Below, in pieces: positions 11,915 to 23,012 of a stretch of DNA of 64,000 nucleotides (within the stretch, counting starts at the first letter, position 1; every line of letters starts with the position of its first letter). Below the pieces are notes generated by a model that saw only the letters and a list, made by a program, of their open reading frames with translations, searched no databases and had not been told where the DNA came from. This stretch comes from Silene conica. Taxonomy: Eukaryota; Streptophyta; Magnoliopsida; Caryophyllales; Caryophyllaceae. Both the position numbers and the translations under genes were made by a program. The stretch is taken from the NCBI GenBank assembly GCA_029255685.2, contig CM055320.2:9348614-9412613 (forward strand). The letters run 5' to 3'.

Positions 11915-12084
11915 GGCTATTTGAAGGTGAGGTGATGAGGGAATGAAGGGGGTTTTGATTTGAGAGAGTTTGGTGGTGTTTTTGAAGGTAAGGGATGAAA
12001 GGGAGAGGAGGAAATAAGGAGGAATGAAGAAGAAATGAAATGAAATGGGGGAAAAATGAAGGGTTTCTCGAGTATTAATTCACG

Positions 12085-12690
12085 CGACAGATGACTCTCA
12101 GCCGGTCTGGGACCGGCCGCCGGCCGACCGGCTGAGAGTGAGGGTTTGGTAATTTTTTGATTTTTCGAAAAAAAAATTATGTGATTTGCTTCTGAGCCGG
12201 CGGACCGGCTGCCGGCCGACCGGCTCAAAAGCTGGTCTTCAAGTTTCCTCTTCTTCGAAAGCTTATAAGGATTGGATTATGAGCCGGCGGACCGGCTGCC
12301 GGCCTACCGGCTCAAAGTCCTTCTTCACAATTCCTTCGACTTCTCTTCTTCTTCCTTTACTCACAAAAACTCCCAGCCGGTCGACCGGCTGCCGGCCGAC
12401 CGGCTGGGGATCCTTCTCCTTCTTCTTTTTCTTCACATCTGATTCATACACCATGATTCTCAGCCGGCGGACCGGCTGCCGGCCTACCGGCTGGGAATAA
12501 TTTCTTCTTGAAAATTTCTTGTTTTTGAATAAGGAACTCGTCTTCTCAGCCGGCTTACCGGCTGCCGGTTTGGTACAGGCTGGGGGTGCAAAATCTGAAA
12601 TCTGTCCAAATAAATCATCAAAAACAGAACTGTGTCCAGGTCCTCCCAGCTGGTATGGTACCGTCGGCCGATAGGCCGGCTGGGAGTACC
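12085..12690. repeat. Seven GC-rich palindromic units in the element interior
   Basis: Units begin near 12098, 12193, 12280, 12375, 12460, 12546 and 12645, spaced about 80-100 bp. They have the same AGCCGG...CCGGCTGCCGG...ACCGGCTG pattern as the LTR units. The spacers are AT-rich and mutually unrelated. They lie where reverse transcriptase and integrase would be expected in a full element. Confidence 0.85.
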
Positions 12691-12952
12691 TGTACACAAT
12701 TTCGAGAAATAATTTAATTGAACATAAAAAACGACTTTGCCAACAACGGTTTTGCCTATAATCCTCCGACTATACTCATGAATTATCCACAAACAAGTAA
12801 CAAACACATCCAAATTTCTCATGCAAGCTAAATTTTAAGCTAAAAACCGAACTAAGAAAGAAACTAACATGCAAGCTACATAAAAGAAAGGAAACTAATA
12901 CTTACAAACGGTGGTTGTTAAGTGACTCCACCAAACCTTTCATTATCAATCA

Positions 12953-15900
12953 TCAAGTCTTGTAGGTTGAAACCTCGTCCATGCTAGCTAGGGACCTTAA
13001 GAAAAGGTCAAAAGTCTCGGCCGTGCACTCGACCTTGCTTGCACTTCGGGTTTCCATCTTGTTCAATCCCGGTTCTCGAATTTTAACATTCTTTTTCAAA
13101 AGAAGCTCCTTCAACACCCCCCTTCCACTTTCGGGGCCTTTGAAGAAACTACTTGAATTAACTTCTTCTTTCTTGTCAACGGGTTTTTCCACTTTCTCAC
13201 AAAATGGCTCACAATAGTTAAGCTTGATATTTTCTTTGGGACCCTTTTCATCAAATTTCACCGAGAGTTCAACTCTCCCCATTGTAGCAATCAAGTTCAC
13301 GCTTTTGTGTCCATCCTCAAGGTACTTGTCCGGAGCATCCGGGAGCACGAATTCACACAACTCATCTTCAACTTGAAAGGTTAGCCTACCTCTTTTCACA
13401 TCAATGATTGCTCCTCCGGTGGCCAAGAAGGGCCTCCCAAGAATAATGAAAGAGCTTTCACCGACCGGAATATCGACGACCATAAAGTCGGTGGGGATGG
13501 AAAGCGATCCCACCTTGACCACCGCATCTTCAAGGACCCCAATAGTAGGTCTAACCGTCCCGTCGGCAAGAGTGATGTCCGTTATAGGAGGGGATAAGTG
13601 CTTAATGTTCAATTTCTTTGCCACGGCAAGTGGGATAACACTCACACTCGCTCCAAGATCGCACAAGGCGTGCTCAATGTTTCTTCCGCCTACGGAGCAT
13701 TGAATAGAGAAGCTCCCCGGGTCTCCTAACTTAATCGGCAAATCTCTTGGAATCTTTTTCGCGACTAATGAAATGGCATTGACTTCCCTCTTTGCTTGGG
13801 TGGAGGGGATCGTGGCCTCTACTTCCTCAACAAGTTTGATCAACTCATTGCAACGAGGGTCCCCCTTGGTGATTTTACGAAAGAATTCGCACATTTTTCT
13901 TTCCATGAGGCTCTCCACATATCCATGGTCCTCTTCTTCTATCACATGAACTTCTTTCCCTTTGGCACTCGGGCCTCCATCACAATTCTTCTTTGGAATG
14001 TTCAAGACTTGTTGCATGACAAAGTTTAAGTCATCAATGTCGGCCTCATTACAATCATCCGGAAGAGTGTTGGGCACCATCACCATCACCTCCTCCTCAA
14101 CACATTCCTCACTTCCACTTCCAAATACCGTCATAACTTGCTCTACATTGGACCCTCCTTCATCATCTCTCTTCTCAAGCATAGGTTGCTCTTGTTTGCT
14201 TGTCATAATAGCATTGACACCATGTGGTTTTGAAGCATCCCGGGAGCTTTGACCTTGGGCAAGAAAGCCGCCCGGTGGCCTTTGTGGGTTGGCTAAGGCT
14301 TGTGAAGCAACTCTAGCCTCCATCTCCCGGATCTCTTTTTGATTTGCCATCTTCAAATTCATCATTTCTTGATTATGTGTCGCTTGCATGCCTTTCACAA
14401 GTTTAAGCAACTCTCCAACTTGAGAGTCACTTGAGAGATCTTGATGAGGTGTGTTGGTAAGGGGCAAGGGGAACCCGTAGTCATTCCTTGCACCCCCACT
14501 TTGTTGATTTGTTTTGGGTCCTTGATTGTTGAAGTTTGGGTTTTGGTGGTGGTTAGGAAATTGTTGGTTGAAATTTTGGTCATTGAGATTTTGATTGTTG
14601 AAATTGTTGTTGTGGAAGTTTTGTTGTGGGTTTGGGTTGTTGAAATTGTTTTGGAATGGGGGTTGGTTGTGGAAATTTTGTTGGTTGTGGTTGTTTTGAT
14701 TTGGATTTTGGTTGTTGTTGTGAAAGTTATTTTGAGATGGTGATGGGTTGAAGTTTTGGGTTTGATTTTGGTTTTGGTTTGGGTTTAGGTTGTTTGGGAA
14801 ATTGGGATTAAAGTTTGGATCATTGAAGCTTTGTTGAAAGTCTTGATTGGCTTGATTGGATTGGTTACCTTGGTAGAAATTGTTGTTGTTGAAATTGTTC
14901 CTCGGGTTGAAGTTTCCACCCCTTTGTTGAAAACCGGGGGGGTTTTGCACTTGAGGTTGTTGGATTTGATGAGGATTCAACACATTGGTACTTTTTTAAC
15001 TTATATAAGGACTACCTCTAATCCCTTGATGATAGTAGTTTGAATTGGGGTTGAAAGTATTTTGGCCTCTAGGATTATTGAATGCTTGGAAAGCATACAA
15101 TTCTTCCTCACTTCCACTTCCCTCAATTGAGTTGTTTGCACATACTTTAAATGTGTGCCCATTTCCTCCGCATAAATCACATGTGGCAACACCATTTACT
15201 TGGTACATCCCCGGGACATTGCTCTTGGTTCCTCTGCTAGTGGAGCCCTTAGTCAATTCTTCCAATTTCTTGGTTAGCATGTCCAACTTGGCATTGGTTT
15301 CCTCGTTCGCCTTTGAGTTGGAAAGGTGCTCACTAGGGTACTTGCTACTCTTTCTCAAGACATTCCCTCTAGTACCATAATTTTCCTCCGAATCAACGAT
15401 CTTTTTTATTAGCTCCGTTCCCTCCTCATGCGGCAAGTGGTCAAAGCTACCCCCCGCCGATGCATTAACCATTTCTTTCGTCCGTGGGAGAAGAGTCTGA
15501 AAAAAGGTTTGGGTCGTGCACCAAGTCGGTATCCCGTGGTGTGGGCACTTAGCAAGCAAATCTTGGTATCTATCCCAAGCTTCTCCCAAAGATTCTCCCT
15601 CGTCTTGCTGAAATTGAGTTATCTCATTCCGGAGCATCGCGGTCTTAGAGGACGGGTAGTACTTGGCAAGGAAGGCCGTTGCCAAGTCGTCCCAAGTGGT
15701 GAATGTGTTTGGAGCATGCACATTTAACCACCTATCCGCCTTGTCGGTTAAGGAATAGGGGAAAAGCATAAGCCTTAATGTCTCCTTTGGTACTCCCGTT
15801 TTCTTTATCATTGCGACTTTACCCTTGAATTTTCTCAAGTGCCCATGAGCATCTTACTGAGAAGCCCCACTAAAGGCGTTCTTTTCGATAGAACTCATTT

Positions 15901-16273
15901 GCGAAGGGTATATTTCAAAATTTTGAGGGACGAGAGTACCAAAGTTGATTGGATTGGTGGTCATGTCATTGTGATTGGGCCGGTTATGATCACGAAGAGC
16001 GGCCATTATATGAATTTGATGGTGATTTGGAACGTGTGGTGATTGTGGTGGTGATTGATAAAACGGGTTATCAAAATTGTCGGATGTTGGGCTAGGATTG
16101 CTTTGATTGGGGCTTGGAGGTTCGGATGAAGAGGGGTTGTTATGGCTAGTAGATGCTTGGGACGCAATTCTTACCCTTGCAATGGTCTTCCTCCTTAAGG
16201 CCCGAAAGAGCCTCTCCGGTTCGGAAGTTGACAACAAGGAATTAGAGTCGCCCCTAGGCATAAAACTTAGCAC
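12953..16273 (-). pseudogene. Gag and aspartic protease region of the Tat/Athila-type element, fossil
   Basis: Reading on the minus strand, the first part is a Ser/Pro/Asn-rich leader. A Gag domain follows with the usual plant Gypsy pattern (LMLFPYSLTDKADRWL, TTWDDLATAFLAKYYP, LRNEITQFQQ, AWDRYQDLLAKCPHHG), then a single CCHC-like knuckle (CDLCGGNGHTFKVC). A long Asn/Gln/Pro-rich linker leads to a retropepsin-like protease with CDLGASVSVIPL, TLADGTVRPTIGVLEDAVV and FIILGRPFLATGGA. Gag packages the RNA and the protease would cut the polyprotein. About two breaks are present. No polymerase follows the protease. Confidence 0.85.
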
Positions 16274-16423
16274 ACAAATTAGTCGTCCTAGTGTTTGTTA
16301 GACACTAGGGTGAGCAATATAGCAACCACTCTACAATTAACTACCAAATCTTTGATCAAAACAAAACAAGCTCAACTAACTCAGGACTAAAACTAAAACT
16401 AAACTACACAACTTCTAACACCG

Positions 16424-16441
16424 TCCCCGGCAACGGCGCCA
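16424..16441 (-). promoter_or_regulatory. Primer binding site, tRNA-Asp type
   Basis: On the minus strand TGGCGCCGTTGCCGGGGA starts three bases inside the 5' LTR. It is complementary to the 3' end of plant tRNA-Asp as I recall it, the primer typical of Athila-like elements. Confidence 0.85.
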
Positions 16442-16444
16442 TTT

Positions 16445-18125
16445 TGATGCGCGCGATTTAGTCGTCGGTTCTCACGCATCAAACACATTTATAAAAACCC
16501 AAATTAAGTAGTATAATAGGGTTATCGTTCGCGAAGACGGTGGGGATAGTTGTATAGTTACGTTCTAATTTAAGCAAGAGTCGGGGCAATAGGTTGGTGA
16601 TTGAAAAGACTAATTAACTACTAAAGCAAGTAAATTGAAATGAAATAGATGATTAAAGCGACTAGGGTGTCGGGGGTTGCTAGGGTAGTCGATATCAAAC
16701 ATGTATAGGGGTAGGTGGTCTCATCTATGTTAGGTCTAGGTCTGTCTCGTCTTTCGATTTGACTAACCTAAGGTCGAGTCCTATTCTAGCTTTCGCTACA
16801 AACAAGGTCAACCTAACATATACACATGCCTATGAAGGTCCTAGACTATCGTCTACGGCAAACAACAATGAGAATCATGCCCAACCGCCGTTGAGGCATT
16901 TCATCAAACATCTAGCATGCATACATTAAAAACCTAACAAAAACGAAACCAAAACCCTAACCCTAAACAACAAACATCAATATCAACTACCCAAGTTCAC
17001 CCATAACCCTAGTAAAGGGACTACTCACTCATGGCAAGGGAAAACATGTGAATAAGACATAAACAAATACTAACCATCATGAACAAGTAAAGGGTAAACA
17101 ATTGATTCAAAAGAAACTTAAATAAATGTAAAAACTAAGTAGAGATTAGAAGGATTATACCAATAGCAAAGGAAAAGGAGGCAACTTGGATAACAAGATG
17201 AAGAATCCTTTCAAACCCTTCAAATTACAACCCAAAATATCCTCTTACAATTGCTCAAGAACAAGACTAAGTAGATTACTAAGGAAAGATTAACAAGGAT
17301 TGAAAGATTAAACTAAGATCTAAAGAGGATTAAAATGTTTAAGAGAGTTTTTGTGTCTAAGTATGAACTAATGGAACAGTGAAAAACCCTAGAAAAGCGT
17401 GCAAAAGTAACGTATCAAATAAAAGACTAAGTGCGGGTTTATATAGTGCGCGAATTTCTAAAAAGCGACTCCCAGCCGGTCGACCGGCTGCCGGTCTGTG
17501 ACCGGCTGAGAGTCCAAATATGACTTCTTCAAACTTTCTCCAATAAGCCACGCTTCCCAGCCGACCGGCCGGCTGCCGGTCAGGCACCGGCTGGGAGGCT
17601 TGTCCTCAACTTCTGATTTTTTCTTCAATATTTGATATGAACAGGTCCCCTCAGCCGGTGGGCCGGCTGCCGGTTGTCCACCGGCTGGGACACCTTTTGC
17701 ATGAATCTGCCCCATCTTTGCATTTCTTCATTTCTTCACATTTGGCTAAGTAAAGAGTATGCATCCCAGCCGGCTGACCGGCTGCCGGTTGGCCACCGGC
17801 TGGGAGCCTTTTCTTAAGGGCTGGAAACTTCTCACATTGTTGTCAAAATCTCGAGTCAAAGATCCCCAGCCGGCCTACCGGCCGCCGGCTGGGAGGGCCT
17901 GAAGTGGCTTCTTCACAATTCCTTCATAATTCTTCATAAATCGCACCAAAATCGTCTCGATTTCCTCCGTTTCTTCGCCCCCGCCGTAATACCTACAAAT
18001 TGGATAGAATAGGAATATACGAGGCAACGGACGCAAAAACACCCAAAGACACGTAAATCGAGGTCGAATAGTGACCGAAAATAAAGAATATGAAAAGAAA
18101 ATGATGACCAAAATGGAGCTCATCA
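16445..18125 (-). repeat. 5' LTR of the Tat/Athila-type element
   Basis: A 1681-bp repeat matching 5574-7265. It contains the promoter region, five GC-rich palindromes at about 17473-17890, and TGATG/CATCA edges. The right edge meets the ACTGC duplication. Confidence 0.9.
17438..17446 (-). promoter_or_regulatory. TATA-like box in the 5' LTR
   Basis: CTATATAAA on the minus strand, followed by ACCCGCACTTAGTC. The same box and context are kept in the other LTR and in the solo LTR (about 35125), which supports a promoter role. Confidence 0.55.
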
Positions 18126-18133
18126 ACTGCATG

Positions 18134-18835
18134 TAAGTCTTCATCTTCTCATTATAATTTTTTTTTGCGTTTATAAGTTAAATTACTGGTAATTGTTCAT
18201 GGATATATATAATCATTAAAACTTGAGAGAGACGGTCTTTCAATAAATTATTGAGAGACCATTCTTTTGTACCCTTTTATTTGTATTTTGTAACCCTTTT
18301 GTGATTGATTGTACCATAGTAATTTCGTACTTATTTACCTAATAAATGTACTAAGTTTATGTTTAATCATGATTTGCACCTATTTTATTAGGTTTAATAC
18401 CACTTTTTCTTAAATTTGTACAATAGTCTCCCAATAAGCTTATTAAAAGGCGGTCTCTCAAGAGAACTACTGATATATAATTAGTTTCAATAATACATAT
18501 GTCTACTACATTAGTTTATGTTATTGTCTCTTGCTTTACTATAAAGGCGTATGACAAGCTGTTAAACAAATTACGAAAATCTCTACTTTTCAATGACGAA
18601 TTGATAAATAAATTACTAATGACGATCGAAATTACGTACGTAATGGAATAATAATGGCTGGAAAAAAAAATTGAAACGTGATTCTGCTCGTTGAATAATT
18701 GTGGGAGTGAGAGTGTGCGTGTTCATGGATTCTCATCCCAATCCATTTCATTCCCAAACTTTAAACCAAACAGCCCCTAAGATTGTGTTCTTTTCAATTG
18801 AAACCATTTGAATTAAAGTGAATCGGACTTTTTTT
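18134..18835. other. Intergenic DNA with a small TIR element
   Basis: AT-rich, no coding content. Between 18222 and 18466 lies an inverted pair, CTTGAGAGAGACGGTCT at the left and AGGCGGTCTCTCAAGAG at the right, consistent with a MITE of about 245 bp. At 18737-18780 lies the possible partner of the TIR seen at 4874. Confidence 0.45.
18222..18466. mobile_element. MITE-like element, GAGAGACGGTCT ends
   Basis: Imperfect terminal inverted repeats of about 17 bases (left near 18222-18240, right near 18449-18466) with an AT-rich interior of about 210 bp and no coding sequence. The target duplication is not clear. Confidence 0.4.
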
Positions 18836-19566
18836 AGATGGGTAAAATATACCTAGAGTTCCAGCCAATCCCATTAACAATCAGGTTAGCACCAAAACGG
18901 ATACTACGACTTCCCCAAGAAACTGTCGCGTTACTTCTTACCTGCCCATTCATAACCCCCTAAATTCGTATGATAAAAGATTTTTCATGAAAAATCCTGC
19001 TAAGTAACTAATCCCTATTATCCAAAATTTTCCAAGCAAGTTTTCCCAGGAGTGCTTTGTTCATACACCCAATGTATCGGATGCCAAGCCCCCTTCCTAT
19101 TTAGGTAAGCTGATGAAATTTTTACTAGCCCAAAGAACAGTTGCATTTAATCTCGTTCCAGCCCACCAAAAATTGTGATAAGAGCGAATTAAGCTTGCTT
19201 GCCGCACTTACCGGTATTTTAAATACCGATAGGACATGATTAGAAACAATGGACAAACCAGAAGAGATCTGAGTTAACCGTCCAACCAAAGATAAAAAAA
19301 ATGACATTCCAGGATAAGAGACGCTTCTTAGCCTTTTCCAAAAGATCATCAAAGATCAGACGTTTAGAATACCCGAAGTCAGTTTCAATGTCCAATTATT
19401 TACCAATCCCCTTATTCTCAGAGATACGAAAAGTTTGAAGGCCTTCTCGTGCAGACGACATAATCATGCTAGGACTAAAGTGTATACCCGACTTTTTATC
19501 ATTCATGTGCTGACCCGAAGCCTGACAGTAGGAATCCAAGATATCCCAGAGATGACAATCAATCAA
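18836..19566 (-). pseudogene. LINE ORF2 fragment, reverse transcriptase C-terminal part
   Basis: Minus-strand reading gives pieces in order: ILDSYCQASGQHMNDKKSG and FSP (the segment after the YADD box), FGWTVN/VGRLTQISSGLSIVSNHVL with FKIPVSAASKLNSLLSQF (thumb region), then GCMNKALLGKLAWKIL and SNATVSWGSRSIRFGANLI with GIGW. This order is diagnostic of plant L1-type LINE ORF2. The catalytic YADD, endonuclease and RNase H parts are absent. Several stops and frame changes interrupt it, for example after LAWKILDN and after SENKGIGK. No poly(A) tail remains at the 3' (left) side, so it is an internal fragment. Confidence 0.75.
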
Positions 19567-19599
19567 TATATATAATTAAAGGAAGCTTTTTTCAAAACA

Positions 19600-20080
19600 C
19601 ATGATAATCTCCACCTTTTACAAAACACTTATTTATAAATAATGATTTATTGACAATTTTTCTACTAAAATTAGAAGGTAATTAATTATTTACAATTTTT
19701 CTATTCGAATTATAAATTTAATAAATAGTTGTTTAGATAATCATTTATTTATAATTTTTCTATTAGAATTAGAAAATAACAAAATAATAAATTATTTACA
19801 ACTTTTCTACTAGATTTATAAAAATAAAAAATAGAGTAGTTGTTTATTTACAATTTTCCTATTAGATTTAGAACATTATTATTCTTTAATATTTATATAT
19901 TTAGTATTTAAGTTTATTAACTTTATTCAACGTTTTTATTAAAAATGAAAATCGGAAATGAATTAGAATAATTGATTATTTACAATTTTCCTATCTTAGA
20001 ACATTATTCTTTAATATTTATACACTTACTATTTAAGGTTATCAATATTATTTAGCGTTTGTATTAAAAATGAAAATGGG
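19600..20080. repeat. AT-rich degenerate tandem repeat
   Basis: A unit built on ATTATTTACAATTTTTCTA followed by TTAGAATTTAGA-like sequence recurs about six times at irregular intervals of about 60-120 bp. It is strongly decayed and has no coding content. Confidence 0.5.
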
Positions 20081-20529
20081 AAAGCGTAAAAAAGAACTAA
20101 CTTAGTTTGTCTTCGTTTTAACATTAAAATGAGTCAAAAATAGTCTCACGGGGATATAAGAGTAATAAGACACATCTTTTAATTTTTCTTATACATTATG
20201 TTCTTATATTTCCATATTACTAGACCATTCTAACTTAAAATGAATACCTCTATCTTAATTAAAAATGTGTGAAACTAATTATAAATGAAATTATTAGTTA
20301 AATATTTAAGTCTATACAAATTCTTACCTAAAAGGAACATTTGCGATCAATCATATTCGACCAAATTAAGAGCAACACTACTATTTTTTTTGTACAAGAG
20401 TAGCACTACTATTCAAGTGAATATTATGCACTTTCGTACTTAATTATGCGAAAGAAATGAGATAATTTCTTTAATTAAGTAAAAAGAAAATAAGATAAAT
20501 GCCATATATATTATACTTTAGAGAAACTC

Positions 20530-21506
20530 CAAAAATGTCAAATTTGGATTTAATTAGTATAAATATAAATATTTAGACCAAAATGATGATGTAGATAGGT
20601 GCGTGAAGTGGAGTAATTGTATGGATGACATGTGTTTTAAATGGGTATTGAAAGGTATTTCATAAATAACAATATTTATTCCTACATATTTTCACCTTAT
20701 TATTTAACGACGAGACATTGTATTATAAAATGACATAAATTTTTTTACGGGGGCGGAGGTAGATAAGATTTGAGGGATAGTAAGTGTCTTCAAGGGTAGG
20801 GTTACTCTCCGACGTTTAACAATATTATTTGAGTAGTACAAGCAAATTGGTCATGGATGTTCAAGAATACAGTTTATGATTCTGATGATCAAGTTGGTTA
20901 GTTGGGTTGCCAAGTTACGATTTAAGGAGTATAAATATAAATATATAGATATTAAAGAACAAAATGATGTAGGTGATCTGAGTTAAGCGGAATAGCTGTG
21001 TTGATGAGATGAAATGCAAGTAGGTATTAGAAGGTATTCATACAACAAAGTTATGACAAATAAATGGTATTTTCTAGACGGATAGAATAAGTCGTAAAAA
21101 GATCAAAAATATTTTTAAATTAGTATTAGATTATAGTTTATTATAGTCCGTATTCTTTTTTTCCTCCATATTTTAAACTTATTCTTTACAGTGTGTCATT
21201 GTTTTATAGGTAGGGGTTGATTTTAAATTGTATGTGTTCATTTGTTTAGCGATTTGGATAAACAGATCTCGAGGGACGGGGTAAGTCTTAGCTTGGGGGA
21301 TAGAGTTACTCTTCGATATTTAAAAGTGTGATGTAAGTTGCACAAGAAAATGTCTATAGGTTAGGGTTGTTCAGGGATACGATTGATTATGTTAGTCAAG
21401 TTGGGTAGTTATGTGAGAAGGGTATGACAAATACCTAAGCGGTGTCGAAAAAAGTTGCGTATGTACTACAGAATGATTAGAACAGCTGAGCAAGTACATA
21501 GATAGA
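20530..21506. repeat. Old degenerate repeat family, copies A and B
   Basis: Two diverged copies lie at about 20530-20925 and 20926-21500. Each carries, in order, AGTATAAATATAAATAT, an ATGATGTAG block, a GAGGGAYRG...GTAAGTGTCTT-like block, GTTACTCTCCGA or a variant, AGTAGTACAAG and GTTCAGGGATACG-like sequence. Further copies lie at 22400-22870 and 33780-34150. No open frame; the origin is unknown. Confidence 0.5.
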
Positions 21507-22396
21507 TAAATTTTAGGCTATTTAACATATTACTACCTAATAAGTTTAAAATTTTACATCTTACTACCTAATATGTTTAATTATTCAAATAACAACCTAA
21601 TAAGTGTAAAAACTGACACGATTACTACCAAAATGACGGAACTTGCTAAAAAATGACGGAAATCGGTTTATTTCGTCCCGCTTAAATTTAAAACCAAATT
21701 TAACACCTAAATTACCCTTTCCTCCTTCCTCCACTAAAACACCTTTCTCCTTCAACAAAAACTCACTCCCCCTATTCTCCATCAATGTCTGTCGCTCCAA
21801 ACTCAGGTATCCCACTAATCAGATTGCAATGACATTCTCTGTATCTATAACGGAAAATCTGAGATACATACATTGATACATGTAACAATAATTTCATGTC
21901 AACAAGTAAAAACATAGGACGAGGATTGCAAAATCGCAAGTTTTAGGTAACAAGAAATAAGATATTATCATTAGTTGGAAGATGAATCCGTATCAATAAG
22001 ATGTAAATAAGAAGGATATAGGAATACGAAGGGAAATCATGATGACTAAAAATTGGTCGGCATTCATGAGTTTGGAATCATTTGATCGACATTCATGAGT
22101 TTGGAGTTCGGCATTCATGAATTCGAAATCGTGATGACTAAAATTTGATCGGCATTCATGAGAGGGATGGGGAAATTTTATTAGGGAATAGGTTTATTAA
22201 GGGAAGGGTAAGATGGTCATTTAAATTAACCCGAACATTTTAAAATAACTTAAGTTCGGTTTCCGTAAAAAAAAGTAGCAAATTGATTAATGTTGTGTGA
22301 TTTTAGGTAGTTAGTTGTAAAATTAATTATATTAGGTAGTAAGATGTAAAATTTTAGACTTATTAGGTAGTTATTTGTCATATTTCCTAAATTTTA
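21507..22396. mobile_element. Non-autonomous Mutator-like element with 9-bp target duplication
   Basis: The element spans 21516-22387 between perfect copies of TAAATTTTA (21507-21515 and 22388-22396). Its ends are inverted over roughly 85 bases, sharing CTACCTAATAAG, AAAATTTTACATCTTACTACC and TACCTAA blocks. Long TIRs with a 9-bp duplication are typical of Mutator-like elements. The interior has no transposase. It contains a pyrimidine-rich stretch and two CATTCATGAGTTTGGA repeats that may be captured sequence. It splits the old repeat family between its B and C copies. Confidence 0.8.
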
Positions 22397-22399
22397 TTT

Positions 22400-23007
22400 T
22401 ATGTGATAATAACAAAGGCACAAATGTTATGAAAAGAGCTTAAAAATCTCTAAAGTAACATGTATGCATATTCAATTGTGATTGTCATAGGGCGGAGTTT
22501 GATTTTATATTGGATATATCTATTATTTCGAGCGGTGGGGGTAAATAGGTTTTGAGAGATGAGGTAAGTGTCTTGTGGATTAGGTTACTCCACGACGTTG
22601 AAGAGTGTGAGAGTAGTACAAATAAATGTCGATAGGTTGAGGTTTCCAGGGATACATTTTACAATTGATTTTAATGGTTAAGTTGGTTAAGTGGGTGAGA
22701 AGGGTACTCCATGGGTAGGATTACTCCCTGACGTTTACCAGTGTGATTTAGAAGATAGAAAAATATATTCATATATGTACGACTGAGTTGTTTAGGGATA
22801 TGAATATGGTTAAGGTTGATTCTGATGGCCTTGGTTGGTTAGTCGGGTGGAAAGGGTTGAATTTGTGAAAAAGTGGATAACGTGAGATATTGATTGGTGA
22901 AGGCAAATGAATAAATTTTATTTGAAAATGTGTTTTATATAAGAAAAGAACCGAAAAATATATAAATATATGCTAAAAACAATTAAAATATCACGTGTAT
23001 AAACTCA
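22400..23007. repeat. Old degenerate repeat family, copies C and C'
   Basis: Blocks at about 22490-22700 and 22720-22870 repeat the GTAAGTGTCTT, GATTACTCCCTGACG, GTAGTACAA and GGGATACA patterns of the copies at 20530-21500. The stretch ends in TAAACTCAATTTT, the target of the LTR array. Confidence 0.5.
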
Positions 23008-23012
23008 ATTTT

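Larger units (their letters stand above)
5574..18125 (-). mobile_element. Tat/Athila-type Ty3/Gypsy LTR element, non-autonomous, whole ends
   Basis: Two LTRs, TGATG...CATCA, lie at 5574-7265 and 16445-18125, flanked by a perfect 5-bp duplication ACTGC (5569-5573 and 18126-18130). The element reads on the minus strand: primer site at 16424-16441, then Gag, protease, a palindrome cluster, an Athila-type ORF, a long non-coding 3' part, and the polypurine tract at 7271-7280. No reverse transcriptase, RNase H or integrase is recognisable anywhere in the 9.2-kb interior, so it would depend on proteins from elsewhere. By eye the LTRs differ by about 1% plus one 11-base length difference, so the insertion is young. 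The reading frames carry about four breaks in total. Confidence 0.9.

Noticed and set aside
12085-12690. CRISPR-like array: palindromic repeats of about 35 bp separated by non-identical spacers of about 50-60 bp
   Set aside because: The DNA is plant nuclear and the units lie in an LTR element; repeat units are not near-identical, spacer lengths vary widely, and there are no cas genes.
14395-14743. Opposite-strand frames rich in Val/Ile/Leu that look like membrane proteins
   Set aside because: These are antisense shadows of the Asn/Gln-rich linker between Gag and protease.
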